Notes under the pieces: model-generated | What the model was told of the DNA's origin: nothing | The model's database searches: none | What the model saw: only the letters and a program-made list of their open reading frames with translations | Assembly (NCBI GenBank): GCA_934569425.1 | Contig: CAKTKM010000001.1 | Location: 1-58,501 of the forward strand | Origin: an uncultured Oscillospiraceae bacterium | Lineage (GTDB): Bacteria; Bacillota; Clostridia; Oscillospirales; Oscillospiraceae | Reading direction: 5' to 3' | DNA: 58,501 nucleotides | Program-made: the position numbers and the translations under genes | Shown here: piece by piece, positions 1-7,905 of the stretch | How positions within the stretch are numbered: the stretch's first letter is position 1 | Layout: every line of letters begins with the position of its first letter

Positions 1-151
1 AGAGAAACACCGTGCAGGCCGAGGCACTACACGGTGTCATGAGTATGACAAATAGACCGGATTCCGCTTGCAAAATCAGGGTCAAACGGGTATAATAACC
101 CCATGCGGTGCGGATTCGTCCGTTGTGTAGGTGCTGAGATCACCTGCGCAG

Positions 152-179
152 GTTGTAGGGAGCGCCAACTCCCTGCAAC
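152..179 (+). terminator. Hairpin followed by T-run, possible terminator
   Basis: Eleven-base arms (152-162 and 169-179) pair with one G-T wobble around a six-base loop. A T-rich tract follows at 188-196. It may end a transcript that begins before the window; no gene upstream can be named. Confidence 0.45.
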
Positions 180-212
180 TGCCGTTGTTCTTTTTTCTAT
201 TCACATTATAAC

Positions 213-309
213 ATATTGGGGACAATATACAATAGTGAGTTTCTACAAATATTGGGGTCAATATATGTGCAGTTTTTATATTGCCCCCAGTATATTTTTC
301 GCTTAGAAT
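213..309 (+). promoter_or_regulatory. Promoter with three 16-bp palindromic operator-like sites
   Basis: Three copies of a 16-bp palindrome with consensus ATATTG-GGGN-CAATAT lie at 213-228, 249-264 and 278-293; the third is inverted with one arm mismatch. The third overlaps a -35 hexamer TTGCCC (281-286), which is 17 bp from a -10 TAGAAT (304-309). The downstream gene encodes a ribbon-helix-helix protein, so autorepression is the natural reading, although this is inferred. Confidence 0.7.
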
Positions 310-342
310 ATCAAACAAGATATATGTGGCAAGGAGGAGACT

Positions 343-540
343 ATGGCTGTTTCAAAAGCACAGCAGCGTGCGGTAAACAAGTATGTAAAAAACAACTATG
401 ATGAGGTGAAACTCCGCATGCCCAAAGGGAAAAAAGACGTCATTCAGGCACATGCGGCGCAGCAGGGGGAATCCGTCAATGCCTATATCAACCGTGCTAT
501 TGATGAGGCCATGCAGCGGGATGATTTGGAGGATGCGTAA
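343..540 (+). CDS. Ribbon-helix-helix (Arc/MetJ-like) DNA-binding protein
   Basis: This 65-aa protein has the layout of an Arc/CopG-type regulator. A basic N-terminus precedes a short strand (VKLRMPKGKKDVI, about residues 22-34), followed by two helices with the usual ESVNAYINRAI segment (about 43-53). Such proteins are antitoxins or repressors that bind palindromes as dimers. The start has a good ribosome site (AAGGAGGA) eight bases upstream. No toxin gene follows; the next 470 bases hold no convincing ORF, so it may be an orphan antitoxin or a plasmid/ICE-type regulator. Its likely targets are the three palindromes just upstream. Confidence 0.8.
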   Translation: MAVSKAQQRAVNKYVKNNYDEVKLRMPKGKKDVIQAHAAQQGESVNAYINRAIDEAMQRDDLEDA

Positions 541-1009
541 CGTCACTTCTGTATCTATGAATTGCAACCATTTTTAATTGAGGATGCGGAGTGATATAAT
601 AGCCTGTTCTTATCTCTCTACATAAATTTCCTGTTTTTTGCTCGACTTTAGCTGTTCTTACGATTATCGGAGGCTTCACCTTGAAAGTGTTTTTAAGGCG
701 AAGCCTCCGATAATCAATAATGCACATGTGTGAGTCTACAACAGGGACGGGCGCGTGTTCATAGCCGAAAGAAACATAAAGAATCATAGACAGAATTGTC
801 AATACAGGGGCTGCAATGCAGTCAACGACTCCACCGGTATGGTATAAAGCCAATCACCCATCCGGATTGGATATCTCTTACCATTCCGCAATAGGGAATC
901 GCTGTGTTTAACAGCGCACCCGCATGCTTTAACCTTCCGCACTGGCACCGAGTACGATGCGGTAGTTTATGGTTTGTTTGAACTAATCCCAAGTTAGTCC
1001 CAAGTTAGT
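541..1009. other. Non-coding or decayed stretch
   Basis: No supported gene was found. The stretch holds the long inverted repeat at 662-715 and a tandem 11-bp direct repeat (CCCAAGTTAGT) near 988-1009. Short ORFs here have no recognisable domain, ribosome site or codon pattern. Confidence 0.5.
662..715. repeat. Long inverted repeat hairpin
   Basis: Perfect 16-base arms at 662-677 and 700-715 continue inward with four more pairs (679-682 with 695-698) after one mismatch. There is no clear T-run on either side, so it is not a standard terminator. It may be a mobile-element end or a bidirectional transcription barrier. Confidence 0.5.
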
Positions 1010-1144
1010 TCAATCAGAGCGATAAATGTGTCCGACTCATATGCGAAAGGGACAATCAGAATATCGTCTGGAAAGGATAATACGATTGAAAAAGCAAAAA
1101 TAATAGAGGAAACGCTTGTTTCCGTATTGATGGAGCAAAAATAA
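1010..1144 (+). pseudogene. Remnant of cysteine desulfurase (NifS-like) C-terminus
   Basis: The frame starting at 1010 reads a stretch containing KGTIRISSGKDNTIEKAKII and ends in TAA at 1142-1144. That pattern is typical of the extreme C-terminus of class-V aminotransferase/cysteine desulfurases (GT-hydrophobic-R-hydrophobic-S..NT..E). A TAG lies in frame at 995-997 and no upstream PLP-lysine region is visible, so only a tail of about 40 codons remains. The family assignment rests on this short motif alone. Confidence 0.4.
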
Positions 1145-1513
1145 GCGAATGAAGTTCCTGTCAATGCACATAAGGCGTGCATAGTTGTCAGTACACCTGA
1201 AAGCAAGTGGAAGCTCATGCCGATTGATGGAGAAGAGTGCTTTGCGCTGTACCACAAAAATACGCTTAATCGTGACGACGGAAGTGAAGAAGTGCCGGGC
1301 TATCATCGTCAGATAACAAAAGAATTGAGCCTGTCAGCCTACTTGAAATACATAGTTGGCCATGAGGTCTATCGTATGTCGCATTCCCTCAAATACCAGC
1401 CAAGAAAGGCTGATCAGAGTCCACCAAAAAAAGAACAAAACGATACAAAAAGCAGCAAAAGCGAGAGAAATGCATCGCAAAGCGAATGGCAGTCCGGCAT
1501 GTGCTGGATTTGA
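1145..1513 (+). pseudogene. Uncharacterised ORF, probably 5'-truncated
   Basis: One frame is open from just after the TAA at 1142 to a stop at 1511-1513. It reads ANEVPVNAHKACIVVSTPES and onward, without a start codon before the ATG at 1217. There is no ribosome site at 1217. Composition is AT-richer than the neighbouring core genes. The segment with GYHRQITKELSLSAYLKYI looks like real coding sequence (amphipathic, no low complexity), and the tail is Lys/Ser/Gln rich. I do not recognise the family. It may be a mobile-element accessory gene that lost its 5' end. Confidence 0.35.
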
Positions 1514-1680
1514 TTGACAATCTACATGAATGTCCGAGGGCGATGGCGTAGTTATAAATATCCTAATCCTGTAGGAGCTGGAGGAAACCGAATTGTCACT
1601 ACTTTGTACTGCGACTTGAATAACACAGTACAGCACCCTCTGAACTCTGCAAAGAAACATAACCAACTCCTCCTGCTTCC
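1514..1680. other. No gene seen
   Basis: Nothing with a ribosome site or recognisable product was found between the decayed ORF and the promoter at 1681. Confidence 0.4.
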
Positions 1681-1709
1681 TTGCGTTTTTCGCCCCAATA
1701 TGCTATGAT
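1681..1709 (+). promoter_or_regulatory. Sigma-A-type promoter
   Basis: TTGCGT (1681-1686) is separated by 17 bp from TATGAT (1704-1709). The expected start of transcription is near 1716, at the base of a 20-nt hairpin (1715-1734). Transcription would meet the terminator at 1763-1788 before the gene at 1861. Confidence 0.55.
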
Positions 1710-1714
1710 AAAAT

Positions 1715-1790
1715 ACAACGCTGTCCAGTGTTGTGTATCTTGGCAGCGGCCTTGCAAGGATCAATGCCCCGCCGAGAGGCGGGGCATTTT
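1715..1790 (+). ncRNA. Candidate short leader RNA or attenuator
   Basis: A promoter at 1681-1709 would give a transcript of about 75 nt. It would contain a hairpin (ACAACGCTG paired with CAGTGTTGT, 1715-1734), the palindrome CCTTGCAAGG, and an intrinsic terminator. It could be a small RNA or an attenuated leader for the gene at 1861. No known RNA family is recognised. Confidence 0.35.
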
Positions 1791-1792
1791 TA
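1763..1792 (+). terminator. Intrinsic terminator
   Basis: An 11-bp GC-rich stem (1763-1773 with 1778-1788) closes a GAGA tetraloop and is followed by TTTA. Only the plus strand has the T-tract. Confidence 0.8.
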
Positions 1793-1860
1793 TCATCCAG
1801 TGACTACGATGCTGGAAATGCCCTTGGTACATTTCCAGCAGGCAAATAGGAGGGGGCGCA

Positions 1861-3012
1861 ATGAACAGAGTCCACTTTGATCAGATCATCGATAACTATG
1901 CCGCACGGTTTGTCGAGTTGAACACCGGCGGCAACAACGAAGTATACAAATGGGAGATCGCGGCAGAATTCCGCCCGATGATGGATGCCACTCTTGCGGC
2001 GGATGATACGGACTTTCCCGCGAAGCTGGCCGCCGTCGTATTGCTGACGAAGCAAACTATCGACAACAAAAATCAACTCGCCTTTTATGCGCTGACCGAT
2101 TATGCGCAGAGTGAGCCTCAGGCGGTGCGTGAGGCTCTCTGCCAACTGCTTACCCCCGACGGCGGAGACCTGGAGGTCAGAACGCAGCGCTTTACAGAAT
2201 TTCTTAATTTCTGCGAGTTCATGCGGGCCAAGTATTATCCGGACAGCTGGCGGTATCGAGCGGGCATACGCCTGCCCATGATGATCACAGGCTTCTACGA
2301 TCCCGACCACTACTACATGTACAAGGCCTCTCAGGCGCAGGCCTATGCCGACTGCGTCGAATTCTATGATGACTGGGGCTCCGGCGCAAAGATGGATCTG
2401 CGGATCTATCATCGAATGTGCGACGAGCTGATTGAGACAATTAAGTTGCACCCCAAATTTAAAATGATAAGAGACACCAGGAAGAATTATGCAGAGAAGC
2501 CCTTGCACCCCGACACGGAACTGCACATTCTGGCTTTTGATGTGATCTTCTGCAGCACGGTGTATAACCTTTTTGAAGGCATTCATTACAGCGTGAGGAA
2601 CGCGGAAGAAAAAAGGATCCATCTGGAGAAAATGAATGAGGCAAGAAACGCGAGAGCAAATCATGCGGAGGCATTGGATCGGATGGCGAGGCTGGACTAT
2701 GCGGAGGCCTTTTTCGCGGAAAAGCTCTCCGTTGGCAGCGCGGTCACCCACAAGCGGTTCGGTGTCGGTACGATCACCGGCCTGTCTGGCAAAGTCATCG
2801 AAGTCCAGTTCTCCGGACTCGATCACCCATCAAAGCTCGTATGGCGCGACTGCGTCAAGGCAGGATTGCTTTCCTTCAAAACGGCTGAGAATGCTGCCGA
2901 GTACGACGAGCTGGTCACACTGCTCCGTCAAGCGGAGGTGATCCGGAAGAACGCAGCAATCGCGGAGAAGAAGCTTGCACAGTACGCGGAGTATCTGCAA
3001 CTCGACGCGTAA
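1861..3012 (+). CDS. Hypothetical protein: McrB-N-like region plus Tudor-like tail
   Basis: This is a 383-aa protein of unknown function. The first 40 residues (FDQIIDNYAARF, NNEVYKWEIAAEF) resemble the segment that begins McrB-type restriction GTPase subunits and related proteins, but no AAA/GTPase domain follows. A charged helical stretch at about 240-280 may be coiled coil. At about 288-320 the pattern VGSAVTHKRFGVGTITGL resembles the Tudor-like C-terminal domain of UvrD/PcrA helicases. The start has GGAGGG upstream. It stands alone ahead of the FAH gene with a 41-nt gap. A nucleic-acid role is possible but inferred from weak pattern matches. Confidence 0.6.
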   Translation: MNRVHFDQIIDNYAARFVELNTGGNNEVYKWEIAAEFRPMMDATLAADDTDFPAKLAAVVLLTKQTIDNKNQLAFYALTDYAQSEPQAVREALCQLLTPDGGDLEVRTQRFTEFLNFCEFMRAKYYPDSWRYRAGIRLPMMITGFYDPDHYYMYKASQAQAYADCVEFYDDWGSGAKMDLRIYHRMCDELIETIKLHPKFKMIRDTRKNYAEKPLHPDTELHILAFDVIFCSTVYNLFEGIHYSVRNAEEKRIHLEKMNEARNARANHAEALDRMARLDYAEAFFAEKLSVGSAVTHKRFGVGTITGLSGKVIEVQFSGLDHPSKLVWRDCVKAGLLSFKTAENAAEYDELVTLLRQAEVIRKNAAIAEKKLAQYAEYLQLDA

Positions 3013-3053
3013 CCGATCCACATCAGAATCTTTATCACAAGGAGAAGCCCTTT

Positions 3054-3908
3054 ATGAAACTCGTTACCTTTCTGCACGACAACAAAGAAGCCGTAGGCGT
3101 CCTGACCGAAGAGGGCGCCACCGTTCGCCCGCTGCCCTTTGCCGATATGAATGCGCTGATCCAAGCGCCTAAAGATGTGCTGCTGGCCGCTGTCAAAGAC
3201 GCTGCGGCAGCTCTGCCATTGTCTGCTATCACGCTGCTGGCGCCCATCCCCCGGCCACGGCAGGACGTGATTTGCCTGGGCATCAACTACAAGGCTCACG
3301 CGGAGGAAGCAGCGCGGTACAGTTCCGAAGCCTTCACCAAGGAGCGCCCCATCCCCATCTATTTTTCCAAGCGCGTGACCGAGGCTGTGGCGCCTGAGGG
3401 CGATATCGAGAGCCACCCCGGCCTTGTGGAGCGGCTGGACTACGAAGCCGAGCTGGCGGTCATCATCGGCAAGACGGCGAAAAACGTGAAGGCAGAAGAC
3501 GCGGCGGACTATATCTTCGGCTACACTGTCCTCAACGATGTGTCGGCCCGTGTCTTGCAGACCGCCCACAAGCAGTGGTATTTCGGCAAAAGTCTGGACG
3601 GCTTTACCCCCATTGGCCCCTGCATCGTCACTGCTGACGAGATCGCCTTTCCGCCTGCTCTGCATATCACCGCCCGCGTCAACGGCGAGCTGCGGCAGGA
3701 CTCCACCACAGACCTGCTGATTACCTCCATCGCGGACATCATTGAGGAGTTGTCCTCCGGCATGACGCTGCTGCCCGGCACCATCATCTCCACCGGCACC
3801 CCCTCCGGCGTCGGCATGGGCTTCGACCCGCCGAAATTCCTGAAGTCCGGCGATGTGGTAGAGTGCGCCATCGAAGGCATCGGCACCCTGCGAAACACGG
3901 TGCGGTAA
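3054..3908 (+). CDS. Fumarylacetoacetate hydrolase (FAH) family protein
   Basis: This 284-aa protein belongs to the FAH superfamily, which cleaves C-C bonds or decarboxylates or tautomerises beta-dicarbonyl acids using one divalent metal. Landmarks are LGINYKAH (75-82), DYEAELAVIIG (129-139, metal ligands E131 and E133), GYTVLNDVSAR (156-166, ligand D162) and KSLDGFTPIGP (179-189). The C-terminal ISTGTPSGVG loop is typical of the oxaloacetate tautomerase/acylpyruvase-like branch. AAGGAG precedes the ATG. The actual substrate cannot be read from sequence. The next gene has its own promoter-like sequence, so it may be separately transcribed. Confidence 0.9.
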   Translation: MKLVTFLHDNKEAVGVLTEEGATVRPLPFADMNALIQAPKDVLLAAVKDAAAALPLSAITLLAPIPRPRQDVICLGINYKAHAEEAARYSSEAFTKERPIPIYFSKRVTEAVAPEGDIESHPGLVERLDYEAELAVIIGKTAKNVKAEDAADYIFGYTVLNDVSARVLQTAHKQWYFGKSLDGFTPIGPCIVTADEIAFPPALHITARVNGELRQDSTTDLLITSIADIIEELSSGMTLLPGTIISTGTPSGVGMGFDPPKFLKSGDVVECAIEGIGTLRNTVR

Positions 3909-3987
3909 TCGCATTAGGCAAACAGGTTTTATGTTTGCTGTTCAATGGGGTATAATACGATCATTCTTGAAGCAGGAGGACAGAACT

Positions 3988-4548
3988 ATGCGTAAGAATT
4001 TTGGAGCAAAGCCCTGGCTGTACCCCCAGCCCGTTTTGATCATCGCAACCTATGGTGAAGACGGTACTCCGGACGCCATGAACGCCGCGTGGGGCGGTAT
4101 CGCGGACATGAACCGCATCGCCATGTACCTCAGCGGCAGCCACAAAACGGTGAAGAATATCCTGCGCCGCAAGGCATTTACCGTCAGCATGGCGGACGCA
4201 GCCCACGTGGACGCCTGTGACTATGTGGGTATCGTCTCCGGCAATACAACGCCGGATAAGATGGCGCGCGCCGGATTCCATGTGACCAAGAGCGAGGTGG
4301 TGGACGCACCGATTATCGACGAACTGCCTATGACACTGGAGTGTAAGCTGGTTAGCTTCGACGAGGAGTCTGAGCTTCTGCTGGGTGAGATCGTGAATGT
4401 CTCCGCCGACGAACGCATTTTGGACAGCGAAGGAAAGATCGCTCCGCAGAAGCTGCAGCCGATCACCTTTGCCCCCGTGCACAACGCCTACCTCGTCCTT
4501 GGCGAGAAAGTCGGCAACGCCTTTGAAGACGGTAAAAAGCTGAAATAA
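3988..4548 (+). CDS. Flavin reductase family protein (FMN-binding split barrel)
   Basis: This 186-aa protein has the flavin reductase-like/flavoredoxin split-barrel pattern. The N-terminal MNAAWGGIADMNRIAMYLSG and the HKTVKNILRRKAFTVSM strand are the FMN-contacting parts, and the C-terminal FAPVHNAYLVLGEKVG segment completes the barrel. Such proteins bind FMN and reduce flavins or other small acceptors in anaerobes. The open frame extends upstream to 3931, but AGGAGG (3974-3979) fixes the start at 3988. A TATAAT at 3951-3956 lies in the gap to the preceding gene. A terminator follows directly. Confidence 0.88.
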   Translation: MRKNFGAKPWLYPQPVLIIATYGEDGTPDAMNAAWGGIADMNRIAMYLSGSHKTVKNILRRKAFTVSMADAAHVDACDYVGIVSGNTTPDKMARAGFHVTKSEVVDAPIIDELPMTLECKLVSFDEESELLLGEIVNVSADERILDSEGKIAPQKLQPITFAPVHNAYLVLGEKVGNAFEDGKKLK

Positions 4549-4556
4549 GCACAAAA

Positions 4557-4584
4557 CACGGAGCCAAAAGGCTCCGTGCTTTCT
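4557..4584 (+). terminator. Intrinsic terminator
   Basis: A nine-bp stem (CACGGAGCC paired with GGCTCCGTG) closes an AAAA loop and is followed by CTTTCT, right after the flavin reductase stop. Confidence 0.85.
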
Positions 4585-4733
4585 ATTGCCATGGCCTATC
4601 GATCAATTCGTGTAGTAACGTTGAACAACCGATCAACATATCAGGGAAAACAGATTAAATAGCACCGACGCAGCACAGGGGGGCATTGCCATGGGGGAGC
4701 CGGCGTAACTCAATAGCAAGTAAGTACCGATGC

Positions 4734-5552
4734 TTATTTATCATACCAAGTTAGTCGAGACATTCGAAGCATATGGTTGTTACTGAACGGAAACCTATAA
4801 TCTGTACTGCAATCATCTAAATAGCCGTTGATGCAATCAGCAAGAATGTTTCTGACAAAGATATTGGGTATAACAAGCTCAATTACTTCATCTGACACCC
4901 AGTATTCACCTTGGACATAACCACGCCCCACATCGCGATAGTACGGTTCTTTCGGCTGGGAAGCCTTGTCGAAACTGAGGCTTTCTCCTAATCCCGACAT
5001 CTCGTGGACCGCTTTGCTGCGCATACGATATAGTAAAGCGATTAGTCTATGGTCATCAGCTTTTTGAACGGCAAAATCTGAGCCTTTCTTCCTTTCGATA
5101 TACTCCAGAATTACATTTGCATATTTTCCGGAAAGAATACCTTTGGCCGGCATTCCATCAAGATACCCGAGGGAATCAAGAGAAATCTCCTTTTCCGGAG
5201 GAAAACCCGGAAGCCAAACTGTTTCATCAATGAGGTGTTCAACGCGATAATAAAGCGTAACAGGGTCTACACCTTCTAAATAGTCACATTGTTTTTGATG
5301 CGCTAAGACAAACTTGCAAAACGCCTGTTTTGAGCTTCCTGCGCCTAATGGATATTTGGCCCACTCTTGCGCTAAACAATCGAGCAATGAAAACATGCAG
5401 ATCAGTTGAAAAGTAGAGTCTTCTATATTATCGATATTCACAAGCTTTCGATTCAAATAGGCACGGGCGTTTTCTACTTCTGAGGATAGCGCTTTTCCTT
5501 CATCGTAGGTCGGGTCAACTTCAAATTTGCCATGTTTGCTCTGCTTCGGCAT
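4734..5552 (-). CDS. Hypothetical protein with HEPN-like RX4H motif
   Basis: This 272-aa protein has no family I can name. Residues 171-185 read IALLYRMRSKAVHEM; R178-S-K-A-V-H183 fits the RX4H active-site signature of HEPN ribonucleases, which sits in a helix as it does here. Acidic and aromatic helices flank it. HEPN proteins are common toxins and phage-defence effectors, so an RNase role is plausible but inferred. The ATG at 5552 is preferred over GTG at 5558 because GAGGTG then has eight-base spacing. The gene is clearly AT-richer than the surrounding core, and it sits beside a RhuM remnant, which suggests horizontal transfer. No antitoxin partner is seen. Confidence 0.6.
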   Translation of the reverse strand: MPKQSKHGKFEVDPTYDEGKALSSEVENARAYLNRKLVNIDNIEDSTFQLICMFSLLDCLAQEWAKYPLGAGSSKQAFCKFVLAHQKQCDYLEGVDPVTLYYRVEHLIDETVWLPGFPPEKEISLDSLGYLDGMPAKGILSGKYANVILEYIERKKGSDFAVQKADDHRLIALLYRMRSKAVHEMSGLGESLSFDKASQPKEPYYRDVGRGYVQGEYWVSDEVIELVIPNIFVRNILADCINGYLDDCSTDYRFPFSNNHMLRMSRLTWYDK

Positions 5553-5588
5553 AATCACTTCACCTCAAAATTGTCGCAAGGAAAAAAG

Positions 5589-5611
5589 TGTGCAATGATT
5601 GCACGCTTTTT
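5589..5611. terminator. Bidirectional hairpin terminator
   Basis: GTGCAAT and ATTGCAC (5589-5604) flank a single G. T-runs follow on both strands (CTTTTT on plus; ACTTTTTT on minus). It would end the RhuM remnant on the minus strand. Confidence 0.6.
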
Positions 5612-5625
5612 CTATTTGCATATTC

Positions 5626-5800
5626 TTACAGCTTCAGCCATTTCACATCTACCATCAACTCATTGCTGCGTACCCGATAGCCCACCGCAAAGATCATCAT
5701 GCCGAGATTGTAGTGCTTGATCTCCCGCTGGACTTGCCGTGTACCCCCTGACGAACTATCCGGAAATCCCGGATAGTTGCCATTTCATCCAGTTCATCAT
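5626..5800 (-). pseudogene. RhuM-like virulence/DNA-binding protein remnant
   Basis: On the minus strand one frame encodes DDELDEMATIRDFRIVRQGV, and the next frame continues QREIKHYNLGMMIFAVGYRV and ends at 5626. These are the diagnostic parts of the RhuM family (GELDE-T followed by RE.KHYNLDMII-VGYRV). A frameshift lies near 5745, the N-terminal section is interrupted by stops near 5811, and everything after the VGYRVRS motif is missing apart from a short unrelated tail. The gene is dead. Confidence 0.65.
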
Positions 5801-6079
5801 CCGTGCTCTTTCAAGTTATGTTATTGCAATTGCTGCTACAAATTGCGGCATCGTCCATTTGCTTTTCGGCCATTCGGTGTCTGCTATCAACTCATATATT
5901 CTATTTTTTAGTATACCGCATCCGCCCCCATCTTTCAACCTCATCCACCCTTGCGCACACCCCCTCGATTTTGACCTCTCCCGTGCCTGAAACACCCGCC
6001 AAACGCCCCATTTACAGGTCAAATTTTTGTCTGATGCGCGTCGCTGTCAAACCCGCAATCCCTTGCGCCGCAACGGCTT

Positions 6080-6358
6080 CAAGTCATTGCCGACAGGGAT
6101 TCCCTCGACTGGAAGGACTACGATGCCGACACCATCTACCAGCGGGTAACGTCCAAGGTGCAGCCCGGCAGTATCGTTCTGTTCCACAATGCCGCCCTCC
6201 ATACGCCGGAGGCACTGCCGCGAATTCTGGAGTATCTTATCAACGAGGGCTACACCGTGCTGCCCATCAGCCAGCTGATCCTGACGGGGGACTACACCAT
6301 CGACCACACGGGGCGGCAATTCCCGGCGGAGACGACATCCCCAGCAAAAGCAACATAA
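6080..6358 (+). pseudogene. Polysaccharide deacetylase C-terminal remnant
   Basis: The frame from 6080 to the TAA at 6358 encodes VIADRDSLDWKDYDADTIYQ, then VQPGSIVLFHNAALHTPEAL and a final EGYTVLPISQLI stretch. This is the C-terminal third of a PdaB/CE4-type polysaccharide deacetylase, including the catalytic-histidine-type FHN motif. The N-terminal catalytic DxHxxH half is absent and no start codon or ribosome site precedes it. Upstream sequence (5800-6079) has no recognisable gene. It is a 5'-truncated pseudogene. Confidence 0.75.
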
Positions 6359-6430
6359 ACGCCGCCCCTGTTTTCAGATCATCGGCAAGCATCACCAGCC
6401 CGATGGATCACGCGGCATATGATCCATAGC

Positions 6431-6464
6431 AAAACCGCTCTGCGTTTTTGCGCAGAGCGGTTTT
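6431..6464. terminator. Bidirectional terminator
   Basis: A perfect 14-bp stem (6431-6444 with 6451-6464) begins with AAAA and ends with TTTT. It lies between the deacetylase remnant (plus) and the M20 pseudogene (minus). Confidence 0.85.
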
Positions 6465-6485
6465 GTCGGCAGACTTTCTTTGTAC

Positions 6486-7895
6486 TCATTCCGGAATGGT
6501 CGGCACGGCCTCCGGCGGAATGGGGCAGCTATAACCGGCGGCGGTGCGCCGGGCAAATTCCGCCTTGGCCTGTGTCAGAAGATCGGCTTGCGTCAGCAGG
6601 TCGATCACAGCGGCGCACAGCACCTTCCCTGCATGCAGCAGCGCCTTGTGACCGATGGTGCTTTTGCCGCAGGAAACATTCTGCCAGCTATGTCCGGGAC
6701 AACCGTTGGGCCATGCCGCGATATGGAGCTGGGCGGTAGGACACTGCCAGCTTACATCTCCCACATCGGTGGAGCCGGGACAAAAGGCCTCGCCGGTATA
6801 AAGCGGCATGACGAAATCGTTCATGGCATGGCCACCCTGCATCGCCTTGACCTGCGCGGCATAGTCCGGATCCTCCTGACCGCTGCCGGGAACAGCGCCC
6901 GCGGCATCAAAGGTGGCTGCTGCTATCGCGTCGGCAAAGGCCATCTCCTCCGGTGTATAGGACGGTACGCCCAGCTCTGTCAGATTTTTGTGCAGCAGCG
7001 CCTCAAGCGCGTGATTGGGGATCGTCTCAGCCAATCCGTCAATAAATTTGCGGGTATAGGTGGTGCCGGTCATCAGCGCGGCGCCCTGCGCGATGTCGTC
7101 CACACGCGACTGCAGCGCAAGCGCCTTTTTCACCTGATCTGCACGCACCATATACAGCACGGCGGCCTCCGCCGGAACCACATTGGGACTGAAGCCTCCG
7201 CCGTTGGTGATAGTATAGTGGATCCGGCACTTGCCGTCCATATGCTCCCGCAGGAACTCCACGCCCAGGTTCATCAGTGTCACCGCGTCCAGCGCACTGC
7301 GCCCCTTTTCCGGCGCACCGGCCGCGTGGGCGGCAACGCCGTGAAACAGATACTGCACCTGAATACAGGCATTGCTGGTTCCGGTGGCTGCTTCGTTGCA
7401 ATCGTCGGGGTGCCATGTCAGCGCAGCATCCAGTCCCCGCCACAGTTCGTCACGCGCCATAAACGCCTTGGCCGCGCCGCCACAGCACCACCGTGCCGGG
7501 ACAACCGGTCTGCTCCAGATAGTACTTCACACCCAGCGCCCCAGCTCCCAGCATATTATGGCCGCAGCCGTGGCCGGTGCCGCCGGGGATCAGGGGTGCC
7601 TTTTCCGTGCAGCCGCCCTTCTGGGACAGTCCCGACAGGGCATCGTATTCCGCCAGAATACCGATAATGGGTCTGCCGCTGCCATAGCTGGCGGAAAACG
7701 CCGTTTCGATACCGCAGATACCCTGTGTTCCACCGCAAAGCCCTGCTGCGTCAGCACCTGACAGAACAGCGCGGCAGAGCGGTACTCCTGCAGTGACAGC
7801 TCGGCGCATTCCCAAATGCTGTCGGAGACCTGCTCCAGCAGCTCTTTTTTCTGTTCAACGGCGGCCAGCGCCGCCTTTTTCGCATCGCGCATCAT
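6486..7895 (-). pseudogene. M20 family amidohydrolase (AbgB-like), disrupted
   Basis: Three overlapping frames add up to one M20D peptidase/aminobenzoyl-glutamate-hydrolase-like protein. The N-terminal part (start at 7895) runs to QGFAVEHR, then a frame change near 7730 leads to the part with IIGILAEYDALSG and GHGCGHNMLGAGALGVKYYL. A second break near 7475 leads to AFMARDELWRGL and the C-terminus. At the second break GTVVL joins directly to GGAAKAF. The family normally has about seven residues here including PAEE, which carries the catalytic and metal-binding glutamates, so about 20 nt appear deleted. The gene is very likely inactive. It is last in an operon with the ABC transporter genes. 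Confidence 0.85.
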
Positions 7896-7905
7896 CGTGT
7901 ATTCC

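Noticed and set aside
213..293. Three short repeats considered as a CRISPR array or plasmid iterons
   Set aside because: Repeats are only 16 bp, palindromic, one is inverted and they overlap a promoter. Operators are a better explanation; no cas or rep gene is present.
497..853. Minus-strand ORF of 118 codons
   Set aside because: It spans the inverted repeat at 662-715, overlaps the 3' end of the RHH gene and has no ribosome site or recognisable domain.
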